Shown piece after piece: positions 51,112 to 59,753 of a stretch of DNA of 64,000 nucleotides. The position numbers and the translations under genes were made by a program. How positions within the stretch are numbered: the stretch's first letter is position 1; each line of letters begins with the position of its first letter. Source of the DNA: Nonomuraea sp. PA05 (GTDB taxonomy: Bacteria; Actinomycetota; Actinomycetes; Streptosporangiales; Streptosporangiaceae); the NCBI RefSeq assembly GCF_008086045.1, contig NZ_VSEY01000028.1, forward strand, positions 62,001-126,000, written 5' to 3'. The notes under the pieces were generated by a model. The model did no database searches. It saw only the letters and a program-made list of their open reading frames with translations, and was not told the origin of the DNA.

Positions 51112-53658
51112 CTAGGCCAGCGGCAGGACCCTTCTGACGCTCTGGCAGACGCCGTCGCTGGCCGCCGAGGCCGCCAGCCGCTCCGCGTCAGGGACGCCGT
51201 ACTCGGTGGTGCGCTGCCGCACCGGCCGGCCGGTGACCTCGACCATCGCGCGCAGCTCGCTGATCGTCTTGTACGAGCCGTTCTCCGACCCGGCCATCCG
51301 GCTGATCGTCTCCTCCATCAGCGTGCCGCCGAGGTCGTTGACCCCGCCCTGGAGCACCTGGCGGCACAGGTCGTCCTGGAGCTTGACCCAGGAGCACTGG
51401 ATGTTCCTGATCGCGCCGTGCAGGAGGATCCTGGCCAGGGCGTGCACGGCGCGGTTCTCCTGCGCGGTCGGGCCCGGCCTGGCCACGCCCGCCAGGTAGA
51501 TCGGGGCGCTGGTGTGCACGAAGGGCAGCAGCACGAACTCGGAGAAGCCGCCCGTCTCCTCCTGCAGCTTCCTGATCAGCTTGATGTGCCTGACCCAGTG
51601 CAGGTGGTTGTCCACGTGCCCGTACATCATGGTCGAGGTGGTGGGGATGCCGACCCGGTGCGCGGTGCTGATGACCTCGATCCACTCCTTGGCCGGCAGC
51701 TTGCCCTTGGTCAGCACCCAGCGCACGTCGTCGTCGAGGATCTCGGCCGCCGTGCCGGGCAGCGAGTCCACGCCCGCCTCCTTGGCGGCCTCCAGCCAGT
51801 CGCGGATCGACAGGTTCATCCGCGACGCGCCGTTGATGACCTCCATCGGGGAGAACGCGTGCACGTGCATGCCCGGCGTCCTGGCCTTCACGGCCCTGGC
51901 GATGTCGAAGTAGGCGGTGCCGGGCAGGTCGGGGTGGATGCCGCCCTGCATGCACACCTCGGTCGCGCCGGCCGCCCACGCCTCCTCGGCCCGGTCGGCG
52001 ACCTGGTCCATGCTCAGCGTGTACGCGTCCGCGTCCGTCCTGCGCTGGGCGAAGGCGCAGAAGCGGCAGCCGGTGTAGCAGACGTTGGTGAAGTTGATGT
52101 TCCGGTTGACCACGTAGGTGACGTCGTCGCCCGCCGCCTCCCTGCGCAGCGCGTCGGCGATGGCGGCCAGCTCGTCCAGCGCCTCACCCTCCGCGCCGAG
52201 CAGCGCCACGGCCTCGGCGTCCGTCAGCCCCGCGGGGTCGGCCTCGGCCCGCTTCAGCGCCTGCCGCACGTCGCTGGGGGTGGCGGCGACCGTGCTGCCA
52301 AGGCGCTCGCGCAGGGCGTCCCAGTCACCGTAGACGTGGTCGAAGTCGTCGCGGCGGTCGTTCGTGCGGCCCGTGGTGTCCACCTCGACGTGCAGGTCGA
52401 CGCGTCCGGACGCGGCGAACCCGCCGTCGGGCTCCTGCCAGGGGCGGCCTTCCAGCGCGGCGTCCTCGCGGGCCAGGCCGGTGGCCGGGTCGGCCAGGGC
52501 GGAGACGTGGCCGATCAGGCGGGGGTCGAGCCAGGGCTCCCCGGCCTGCACGTACTCGGGGTAGATCGTCAGCCGTTCCCTGAGCAGGAACCCGGCCTCA
52601 CCCGTGCGGGCGGCGAGGTCGTCGATCTGCGGCCACGGCCGCTCCGGGTTGACGTGGTCGGGGGTGAGCGGCGACACGCCGCCCCAGTCGTCGATCCCGG
52701 CCCTGATCATCAGCTCGTACTCGGCGTCGACCAGGTTGGGCGGCGCCTGGAGGCGTACGCGGGGGCCGAGCACCAGGCGGGCCACCGCGATCGTGGCGGC
52801 CAACTCCTGGAGGTCGGCGTCCGGCAGGCCGCGCATGGCGGTGTCGGGCTTGGCGCGGAAGTTCTGCACGATCACTTCCTGGATGCCGCCGTACTCCCTG
52901 GCCACCCTGCGGATCGCAAAGATCGACTCGGCCCGGTCCTCGACGGTCTCGCCGATGCCGATCAGGATGCCCGTGGTGAACGGCACGTTCGTGCGGCCTG
53001 CGTCCTCCAGCACGCGCAGCCGCACGGCCGGGTCCTTGTCGGGCGAGCCGTAGTGCGGCTGGCCCTTCTCCTCGAACAACCGCCGCGACGTCGTCTCCAG
53101 CATCATCCCCATGGACGGCGCGACCGGCTTGAGCCGCTGGAAGTCCCGCCAGCTCAGCACCCCCGGGTTCAGGTGCGGCAACAGCCCGGTCTCCTCCAGC
53201 ACTCTGATCGCCATCGCGCGCACGTAGGACAACGTGTCGTCATAGCCGTGCGCGTCGAGCCACTCCCTGGCCTGGTGCCAGCGGTCCTCCGGCCGGTCCC
53301 CCAGCGTGAACAGCGCCTCCTTGCACCCCATCGCCGCCCCCTGCCGGGCGATCTCCAGCACCTCGTCGGGGCTCAGGAACGGCGCCTCCAGCTTGTGCGG
53401 CGCCGTCGCGAACGTGCAATAACCACACCGGTCCCGGCACAGCCGGGTCAACGGGATGAAAACCTTCCTGCTGTAGGTGATGATCCCCTCGCGACCGGCG
53501 GCCCGCAGACCGGCGTCGCGCACGCGGGAGGCGTGTTCGAGGAGCGTGTCGAGGTGCTCGTCCCTGGCGTGCAGGAGCACGGTCGCCTCGGTCACATCGA
53601 GCGTCTTGCCGTCCCTGGCTCGGGCGAGGGCGCGGCGGAGCGCGGAGTCAGAACTCAT
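51112..53658 (-). CDS. fbiC: FO synthase FbiC (CofG/CofH fusion, F420 synthesis)
   Basis: An 848-residue double radical-SAM enzyme that makes FO, the F420 chromophore, from a pyrimidine and tyrosine. Two CxxxCxxC clusters are present: CRDRCGYC (Cys74/78/81) in the CofG half and CYTGCRFC in the CofH half (about residue 555). GGIHPDLPG and MMYGHVDN are further CofH signatures. It starts with ATG and is full length. The preceding gene on the strand is a DNA glycosylase, 49 bases upstream. With fbiA and fbiB it places three F420 steps in this window. Confidence 0.98.
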   Translation of the reverse strand: MSSDSALRRALARARDGKTLDVTEATVLLHARDEHLDTLLEHASRVRDAGLRAAGREGIITYSRKVFIPLTRLCRDRCGYCTFATAPHKLEAPFLSPDEVLEIARQGAAMGCKEALFTLGDRPEDRWHQAREWLDAHGYDDTLSYVRAMAIRVLEETGLLPHLNPGVLSWRDFQRLKPVAPSMGMMLETTSRRLFEEKGQPHYGSPDKDPAVRLRVLEDAGRTNVPFTTGILIGIGETVEDRAESIFAIRRVAREYGGIQEVIVQNFRAKPDTAMRGLPDADLQELAATIAVARLVLGPRVRLQAPPNLVDAEYELMIRAGIDDWGGVSPLTPDHVNPERPWPQIDDLAARTGEAGFLLRERLTIYPEYVQAGEPWLDPRLIGHVSALADPATGLAREDAALEGRPWQEPDGGFAASGRVDLHVEVDTTGRTNDRRDDFDHVYGDWDALRERLGSTVAATPSDVRQALKRAEADPAGLTDAEAVALLGAEGEALDELAAIADALRREAAGDDVTYVVNRNINFTNVCYTGCRFCAFAQRRTDADAYTLSMDQVADRAEEAWAAGATEVCMQGGIHPDLPGTAYFDIARAVKARTPGMHVHAFSPMEVINGASRMNLSIRDWLEAAKEAGVDSLPGTAAEILDDDVRWVLTKGKLPAKEWIEVISTAHRVGIPTTSTMMYGHVDNHLHWVRHIKLIRKLQEETGGFSEFVLLPFVHTSAPIYLAGVARPGPTAQENRAVHALARILLHGAIRNIQCSWVKLQDDLCRQVLQGGVNDLGGTLMEETISRMAGSENGSYKTISELRAMVEVTGRPVRQRTTEYGVPDAERLAASAASDGVCQSVRRVLPLA

Positions 53659-53707
53659 AGAGGCACAGTACGACGGGCTGAGTTCGCCGTACGCACCCAG
53701 GGCGCGC

Positions 53708-54601
53708 TCAGAACGCCCGGTAGTCGCGCGCGGCCATCCTCGGCCCCCTGGCCGGCGGGCGCAGGCCGCTCAGCCACACCAGCACCGTGGCGCGGTGCCG
53801 ATGCCCGGTGTACGGCTCCAGCAGCCGCATCATGCCGGGATCGTCGGTCTTCTCCCCCGTCAGCGCGTAGCCGACGAGCTTGGCCAGGTGGAAGTCGCCC
53901 ACGCTGACCGCGTCGGGGTCGCCGAACGCCCGCTGCCGCACCTCGGCCGACGTCCACACGCCGACCCCCGGCAGCGCGCGCAGCAGCCGGTCGAGCTCCT
54001 GCGTGGTGGCGGCGGCCTCCAGCTTGGCGGCGTGCCAGGCGGCGGTGGCGATCGTGCGGGCGCGCACGGCCTCGGCGCCCGCCCGGTGCCAGTGCCAGGA
54101 CGGGATCTGCCGCCACACCTCAGGCTCCGGCACCACCCGCATGCCCTCGGGCGCCGGGCCGGGCGCGGGCTCGCCGTACCGGCCGAGCAGCCACCGCCAG
54201 GCCCGCCACGCCTCCTGCCCGACCACCTTCTGCTCCAGCACGGCGGGCACGAGGGCCTCCATCACCCGCCCCGTGCGCCCGATGCGCAGCCCGGGATGCC
54301 TCCTGACGACGTCGGCCAGCACCTCGTGCCTGACGCTGAACCCCGCCAGGTCGTCCTCGGCGCCCACCAGCGCCGGCATCGTCTCCAGTGCCCAGCCGGC
54401 CCCCGGCCCCCACGCCTGGCCGTGCACGGCGCCCGCCCGCACGCTCACCCTGAGCGTGCAGGGCCCGTCGGGGGTCCTCGACGTACGCCACACGGCGCCG
54501 TCAGGGGTCCGGCGCCAGGCAGGGTCGCCGCCGCCGCGCTTGTGGGGCTGCAACGCCAGCCCCACGTCCAGCGGCCCGTCGGGCTCCCACCTGCGCTCCA
54601 T
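53708..54601 (-). CDS. DNA-3-methyladenine glycosylase-like HhH-GPD protein
   Basis: A 297-residue base-excision repair glycosylase of the AlkA-like type. The helix-hairpin-helix and catalytic Asp lie in LPGVGVWTSAEVRQRAFGDP and SVGDFHLAKLVGY; an ALVPAVLEQKVVGQEAWRAW helix is also typical. It removes alkylated bases from DNA; substrate specificity cannot be read. An alternative GTG start one codon earlier exists. It is 34 bases downstream of the guanylyltransferase gene and may be read from its transcript. Confidence 0.9.
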   Translation of the reverse strand: MERRWEPDGPLDVGLALQPHKRGGGDPAWRRTPDGAVWRTSRTPDGPCTLRVSVRAGAVHGQAWGPGAGWALETMPALVGAEDDLAGFSVRHEVLADVVRRHPGLRIGRTGRVMEALVPAVLEQKVVGQEAWRAWRWLLGRYGEPAPGPAPEGMRVVPEPEVWRQIPSWHWHRAGAEAVRARTIATAAWHAAKLEAAATTQELDRLLRALPGVGVWTSAEVRQRAFGDPDAVSVGDFHLAKLVGYALTGEKTDDPGMMRLLEPYTGHRHRATVLVWLSGLRPPARGPRMAARDYRAF

Positions 54602-54635
54602 CACCTGTACAGTCTGCCCGCCCCGCAGGGCTGGG

Positions 54636-55727
54636 TCAGACGTCGCTGGAGTAACGCAGCGCCCGCTCGGGCAGCTCGATGCCCGGCCAGACGCGTACGC
54701 CGTTCTGCAGCTCGTTGCCCGGCCCCACGATGGCGCCGTCGCCGATCACCGCGTCGCGCACCACCGTGCCGGAGCAGACCCGCGCGCCCTGACCCACCAC
54801 GGAGTCGGTCACCGAGGCGCCCGCCTCTACCACGCAGTCGTCGCTGAGCACGGAGCCGACCACCGAGGCGCCCGCCTCGACGACGGCCCGCGCGCCGACG
54901 GCCGTGCCGCCCCGGACCTTCGCCTCAGGCGAGATGCGGGCCCCTTCGAGCCGCAGGAACTCGCCCGTGGGCCCCGGCAGCGCGGGCGAGGCCAGCCGGC
55001 CCAGCACCAGGTCGCGGGAGCCCTGCACGTACGCGGTCGGCGTGCCGACGTCGAGCCAGTAGGTGCGGTCGGCATACCCCAGCACCAGCTCGCCGGACTC
55101 GATCAGCCCCGGGAACGTCTCCCGCTCGACCGACACGACCTCGTCGCGCGGGATCGAGTCGATCACCGACCGGGTGAAGACGTAGCAGCCGGCGTTGATC
55201 CGGTTCGTGACGGGGTTGGGGGTCTTCTCCAGGAACGCCGTCACGCGCCCCGCCTCGTCGGTCGGCACGCAGCCGAACCGCGAAGGATCGTCGACCTCCG
55301 TCAAATGGAGCGTTACAGCGGCCTGCCGCTCACGGTGCGCGCGCACCTGTTCGCCGATGTCGTGGCCGGACAGGATGTCGCCGTTGAGGATCAGCACCGG
55401 GTCGTCGGGGCCGGCCGTCAGCGCCTCGGCGGCGTTGCGGATGGCGCCGCCGGTGCCCAGCGGTGTCTCCTCGGTCATGTATTCGAGTGAGAGCCCGAAC
55501 GCCGCCCCGTCGCCGAAGGCAGGCTCGAACATGGACGCCTTGTAGGAGGTGGCGAACACGATGCGGCGTACGCCGAAAGATCGGGCGCGCGCCAGTTGGT
55601 GTGCCAGGAACGGCACCCCGGCGGTCTGCAGCAGCGGCTTGGGCGTGCCCAGTGTCAGCGGACGCAGGCGCGTGCCCTGCCCCCCGACCAGGAGGATCGC
55701 CTCGAGGTCTGGCAAAGAGCTCTCCAT
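54636..55727 (-). CDS. Mannose-1-phosphate guanylyltransferase (sugar nucleotidyltransferase)
   Basis: A 363-residue nucleotidyltransferase that makes GDP-mannose (or a related NDP-sugar). The N-terminal Rossmann-like domain has LVGGQGTRLRPLTLGTPKPLL, with NGDILSG as the metal motif. A C-terminal left-handed beta-helix (about 250-345) is built from hexapeptides such as VGARAVVEAGASVVGSV. It corresponds to mycobacterial Rv3264c in position, which supports mannose. Another ATG/GTG pair is present at the start; I chose the ATG. It leads the glycan gene block. Confidence 0.9.
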   Translation of the reverse strand: MESSLPDLEAILLVGGQGTRLRPLTLGTPKPLLQTAGVPFLAHQLARARSFGVRRIVFATSYKASMFEPAFGDGAAFGLSLEYMTEETPLGTGGAIRNAAEALTAGPDDPVLILNGDILSGHDIGEQVRAHRERQAAVTLHLTEVDDPSRFGCVPTDEAGRVTAFLEKTPNPVTNRINAGCYVFTRSVIDSIPRDEVVSVERETFPGLIESGELVLGYADRTYWLDVGTPTAYVQGSRDLVLGRLASPALPGPTGEFLRLEGARISPEAKVRGGTAVGARAVVEAGASVVGSVLSDDCVVEAGASVTDSVVGQGARVCSGTVVRDAVIGDGAIVGPGNELQNGVRVWPGIELPERALRYSSDV

Positions 55728-55747
55728 CACTCCGTGAGGTTACCGAA

Positions 55748-56863
55748 CTATTCGATCGCGCGTTGATAGGAGCTGAGATGGGCCTCCGCCGAAGCGTCCC
55801 ACGTGAATTCGCGGGCTCTGGCCGGCCCCGCCTCCTGCAACTGGTTCCTGCGCTCGGGAGAGGCCAGCAGGTGCCCCAGCGCCTCGGCGATGCTGCCGAC
55901 GTCCGGCTCAGTGTAGGCCACCGCGTCGCCGCCCACCTCGGGCAGCGACGTGCGGTGGGTGGTCAGTACGGGGGCGCCGCAGGCCATGGCCTCCAGCACC
56001 GGCAGCCCGAACCCCTCGCCACGCGAGGGGAAGGCCACCACCAGCGCCCCGCCCAGGAACCCGGGCAGGTCGGGCGCGCGCAGGTAGCCGGGCCTGATGA
56101 CCCGCACGGTGGCCTCGACCTCGCGACAGGCCGCGTCCACGTCGTCCTCGTGCACGCCGCCGCCGAGCACCAGCGCCGGCGGCTTGTCCAGCCGCTTCAC
56201 GGCGGCGGCGAAGCCACGGATGAGGTTGGGCACGTTCTTGCGGGGGTCGAGGGCGCCGAGGAAGGCCACGTACGGCTGGCCGTGCAGCCCGCACCGCATG
56301 GCCGCGCGGCGGATCTCCTCCTCGGTCGGCGGATGGAAGTGCGCCAGGTCGACGCCGTGGTAGGCGACGTCGATGCGGGTGGGGTCGGCCTCCAGCACGC
56401 GGACCAGCTCGTCGCGCGTCGCCTTGGACGGCACGATCACCCGCTTGGCGTGGCGGACGGCGGTGCGCGTGGCCGAGCGGAAGAACGCGGCACGCGGGCT
56501 GTGGTCGTCGGGCTCGGTGAACCAGGTGGCGTCGTGCACGGTCACGACGGTCGGCAGGCCCGATCCGAGCGGGATGGAGTAGTAGGGGGCGTGGATCACG
56601 TCGGCGCCGGCCCGGCGGGCGAGTAACGGGAGCCCTGTCTGCTCCCACGCCAGCCTGGCGGCCCTGTTGGTGATCGCTACGGGCCCGGGAAGTATCTGGG
56701 CCGAAGGCGCGAGGCGCCGGTATCGCTCCGCTTCGGCACGCTGGCAGACCACCGACAGATTCGCGCCGGCCCGATCGAGCGCGGCCACGAGCCCGTCCAC
56801 GTATCTGATCAACGCGCCGCGGTCCGCGGGAACCGCCGCCGCATCGACGAGCACTCGAGGCAT
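55748..56863 (-). CDS. Family 4 glycosyltransferase
   Basis: A 371-residue GT-B transferase. The N-terminal domain (MPRVLVDAAAVPADRGALIRYVDG) is followed by a donor-binding domain with the GT4 pattern GEGFGLPVLEAMACGAPVLT and KNVPNLIRGFAAAV. Related enzymes use NDP-sugars, often GDP-mannose. It lies 20 bases upstream of the guanylyltransferase on the same strand, which fits a mannosyltransferase, but the acceptor is not identifiable. Confidence 0.9.
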   Translation of the reverse strand: MPRVLVDAAAVPADRGALIRYVDGLVAALDRAGANLSVVCQRAEAERYRRLAPSAQILPGPVAITNRAARLAWEQTGLPLLARRAGADVIHAPYYSIPLGSGLPTVVTVHDATWFTEPDDHSPRAAFFRSATRTAVRHAKRVIVPSKATRDELVRVLEADPTRIDVAYHGVDLAHFHPPTEEEIRRAAMRCGLHGQPYVAFLGALDPRKNVPNLIRGFAAAVKRLDKPPALVLGGGVHEDDVDAACREVEATVRVIRPGYLRAPDLPGFLGGALVVAFPSRGEGFGLPVLEAMACGAPVLTTHRTSLPEVGGDAVAYTEPDVGSIAEALGHLLASPERRNQLQEAGPARAREFTWDASAEAHLSSYQRAIE

Positions 56864-56957
56864 TACGAAGATCTTCTCCCCTCAAGATCAACGTGGGACC
56901 GGGCGTCCCCCTCTGAAGTTCAGCTTATGACCAGCCTCCCCTAAATCGTGGGCCAAA

Positions 56958-57857
56958 TCACACCGAGTCGCGACGCGCCGCAATTCCCGCCAGGCCCGCG
57001 CAGATCAGATCGCCCACGATGATGACAATGCGGGATGAAAGAGCCACCGCAATTGCGGCACCGGACTCCAGATGGGGTGCCAGGACCGCAACCATGGCAA
57101 CCTCCCTGACCCCCGCACCCGCCGGGATCACGAACGTCAGGATGCCCAGGCACCACGACAGCGCGAACGCCCCGACGGCGAAGAGCAGGCCGCCCTGGGG
57201 GGCGACGAAGTACAGGTGCACGCCGTAGGCGAGCCAGCCGGTCAGCGCCCAGCCGAGCGCGGTCAGCATGCCGCGCCTGGTCAGAGGGCGTTCGAGGGGG
57301 TCGCGCCTGAGGCGGCGCAGGGCGTACCCGATGACGGCGTTGATGACCTTCGGTTCGAGCAGGACGAGCAGCAGCGGGATGAACAGCAGCAGCCAGCCGT
57401 ACCGGTCCCAGCCCAGCGTGACCAGCGTCACCAGCAGGCCGGTGGCGAGTTGGATCGGCATCATCAGGAAGAACGCCGCCGCGCTGCGCGAGCGCGGCAC
57501 GCCCAGGTCGCGGCCCATCTCCATCTGCGCGAGCACGGGCCAGACGGCGCCCGGGATGTACTTGCCGAGCTGGCCCACGAAGAAGACCTTGGCCGCCGGG
57601 CGGGCGGGCAGCGGCGAGCCGAGGTCGGCCAGCAGGGTGCGCCAGGTGAGCATGGCTCCGAGCAGCGCCGCGACCACCGCGACCAGCGAGCCCGCCAGCG
57701 CGGCCCACGACAGCCTGGCGAACCCGGCCACCACCGCGTCCCACTGCCCGGCCACCGCCCAGACGCCGAAGGCGAGCGCGACCGCCAGAAAGCCGTACCT
57801 GACCAGACGGCGAGCCGCCGAACGCCGCCGCGGCACCGGTTCCACGGGAGCCTTCAC
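56958..57857 (-). CDS. Flippase-like/LPG-synthase-TM domain membrane protein, copy A
   Basis: A 299-residue protein with about eight helices and the family signature KVFFVGQLGKYIPGAVWPVLAQMEMGRD, followed by IPAGAGVREVAMVAVL near the end. Such proteins are suspected to move lipid-linked glycans, and relate to the membrane part of lysylphosphatidylglycerol synthase. The GTG start overlaps the methyltransferase stop by four bases (GTGA). A paralogue lies 0.9 kb away on the other strand. Substrate unknown. Confidence 0.88.
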   Translation of the reverse strand: MKAPVEPVPRRRSAARRLVRYGFLAVALAFGVWAVAGQWDAVVAGFARLSWAALAGSLVAVVAALLGAMLTWRTLLADLGSPLPARPAAKVFFVGQLGKYIPGAVWPVLAQMEMGRDLGVPRSRSAAAFFLMMPIQLATGLLVTLVTLGWDRYGWLLLFIPLLLVLLEPKVINAVIGYALRRLRRDPLERPLTRRGMLTALGWALTGWLAYGVHLYFVAPQGGLLFAVGAFALSWCLGILTFVIPAGAGVREVAMVAVLAPHLESGAAIAVALSSRIVIIVGDLICAGLAGIAARRDSV

Positions 57858-58678
57858 CACGGGCGCACCCGCTCGGGCGGCTGCGGCAACCGCGGCCCGG
57901 CCGGGCGGCGCGGCGTCTTGGTGGCCACCCACAGGTACGTCGGCACGACCGGCAGCAGCAGCCGCAGCACCGGGCGCGGCATGTGCGACAGCACGGCCCT
58001 GACCACCTTCCCCAGCGCCCCGGGGAACAGCTCGCCGCCCGCGAACCGGGTCGGCGTGGCCAGCACGGGGAACGTGTAGTCCCACACGTGGAAGGCGCGC
58101 AGCATCCTGCGCAGCCCGCGCCGCGTCCTGAACCGCTCGTAGTAGTGGTCCGCCCGCCCGGACGCGCGCACGTAACGATCGGCCAGCGCCGGCGGCAGGT
58201 ACGACAGGAACGGCAGCTTGTAGTGCGGCTCCATCACCCCGAGCCGGTTGCCCAGCCCGAGGTAGAGCACCCCCGAGTCGGACAGCACCCGGTGCATCTC
58301 CGCCACCACCGCGTCGGGGTCCACCACGTGCTCGTAGATGTGGTTGAACACCAGCACGTCGATCGAGCCGTCGGGGAACGGCAGCGCCGTGCCGTCGCCG
58401 CAGACGAACGCCACCCGCTCGCCGAACCGATCGGCCGCCTTGCGCAGCCCCGGCACGTCGATGTCGATGCCGAGCGTGTGCTTCGCCCCGGCCTGCGCCA
58501 GCTCGTCGGCGATGAACCCGGCCGAGCAGCCCACGTCGCCGACGGTCAGCCCGCCGAGGGGCCCGTTGAAGTGCTCCAGCACCGCGATGATCTTCGCGGC
58601 CTTCCGCCTGCGCTTCTCCTCGTCGAGCATGGCGGACTGGAACTCGGAGTATTCGAGCTGCGCGACCCGTTGCTTCAC
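57854..58678 (-). CDS. SAM-dependent methyltransferase in the glycan block
   Basis: A 274-residue class I methyltransferase with the motif LTVGDVGCSAGFIADELAQAG, the acidic strand GIDIDVPGLRKAADRF and NHIYEHVVDPDAVVAEMHRV. Its C-terminal half carries hydrophobic stretches (VLRLLLPVVPTYLWVATKT). The GTG is set by GGGG seven bases upstream; adjacent GTGs exist. It overlaps the flippase-like gene and probably methylates a sugar or lipid-linked intermediate, which is inference. Confidence 0.9.
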   Translation of the reverse strand: MKQRVAQLEYSEFQSAMLDEEKRRRKAAKIIAVLEHFNGPLGGLTVGDVGCSAGFIADELAQAGAKHTLGIDIDVPGLRKAADRFGERVAFVCGDGTALPFPDGSIDVLVFNHIYEHVVDPDAVVAEMHRVLSDSGVLYLGLGNRLGVMEPHYKLPFLSYLPPALADRYVRASGRADHYYERFRTRRGLRRMLRAFHVWDYTFPVLATPTRFAGGELFPGALGKVVRAVLSHMPRPVLRLLLPVVPTYLWVATKTPRRPAGPRLPQPPERVRPW

Positions 58679-58775
58679 CACGGTTCCCCACCGTACCGAC
58701 CCCGTGCGGACCCGTACGCCAATCGCCTGCTCCGGCTGCTGGATTTGGCCGGAGCACCGCGCGTAACCTGAGCCA

Positions 58776-59753
58776 ATGCTCCGCCGCCTGCTGCGCATCG
58801 TCCTGGCCCTGGTCGCCCTCGGTTTCCTCGGCTACGGGCTGGCCACCAACTGGGACGAGACGACGACCGCGCTGGCCGCGATGTCGCCGTGGGCGGTGCT
58901 CGGCTCGTTCGTGGCCGTCCTGGTCGGCCAGTTCTGCATGTTGCTGGCCTGGCGGGAGATCCTTTCCGGGCTGGGCACGCGGGTGCCGGTGCGGATCGCC
59001 GGGCGGATCATGTTCGTGGGGCAGCTCGGCAAGTACATCCCGGGCGCGGTGTGGGCGTACGCGGCGATGATGGACCTCGGGCGCGACCACGGCAGCCCGC
59101 CGCGCCGCACGTTCGCGACCATCTCACTCGGGCTGGTGATCAACCTGGGGGTGGCGATCTCGATCGCCGCCGCCACGCTGGGCACCCTGGACGCGGTGCG
59201 GCAGGCCTGGTACTTCGTGCTGCTCGTGCCGGTGATCATCGTCTGCCTGCACCCCAAGGTGCTCACCTGGGGCCTCAACCTGGCGCTGCGCATCGCGCGC
59301 AGGGAGCCGCTGGAGAGCGCGCTGCCGGGCCGCACGGTGGTGGTCGCGGTGGCGTGGACGGTGCTCGGCTGGCTCGTGTACGGCCTGCACATCTGGCTGA
59401 TCGCCGGCCGTCCCGACCTGTACGTGGTGGCGACGGGCGCCTACGCGTTCGCCTGGGCGACCGGCATCCTGACCGTGGTCGTGCCTGCCGGGGTCGGCAT
59501 CAGGGAGGGCGCGCTGGTGCTCGTGCTCGGGCCGATCATCGGCACGCCCGCCGCGCTCGCCGTGGCGATCGTGTCGCGGCTGGCGTTCACGCTGGCCGAC
59601 GCGGTGGCGGCGGGCATCTCGTTCGTGCTCGGCCGCCGGCCCGTCACCGCGGCTCAGGAGCCGAGCAGCGCCGTCGCGTACGCCGACCAGAACGGCTCGG
59701 GATCGACCGCCTTGACCCCCGACCGCAACCTCTCCGGCTCGCCGGAGGCGTAG
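58776..59753 (+). CDS. Flippase-like/LPG-synthase-TM domain membrane protein, copy B
   Basis: A 325-residue paralogue of copy A with the same blocks: RIMFVGQLGKYIPGAVWAYAAMMDLGRD and VPAGVGIREGALVLVLGPII. About eight helices end near residue 285 (ISFVLGRRP). The last 35 residues are polar and encoded opposite the 3' end of the convergent glycosyltransferase gene, so they are probably a non-conserved extension. Its promoter lies between it and the divergent methyltransferase gene, a 97-base gap. Substrate unknown. Confidence 0.88.
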   Translation: MLRRLLRIVLALVALGFLGYGLATNWDETTTALAAMSPWAVLGSFVAVLVGQFCMLLAWREILSGLGTRVPVRIAGRIMFVGQLGKYIPGAVWAYAAMMDLGRDHGSPPRRTFATISLGLVINLGVAISIAAATLGTLDAVRQAWYFVLLVPVIIVCLHPKVLTWGLNLALRIARREPLESALPGRTVVVAVAWTVLGWLVYGLHIWLIAGRPDLYVVATGAYAFAWATGILTVVVPAGVGIREGALVLVLGPIIGTPAALAVAIVSRLAFTLADAVAAGISFVLGRRPVTAAQEPSSAVAYADQNGSGSTALTPDRNLSGSPEA

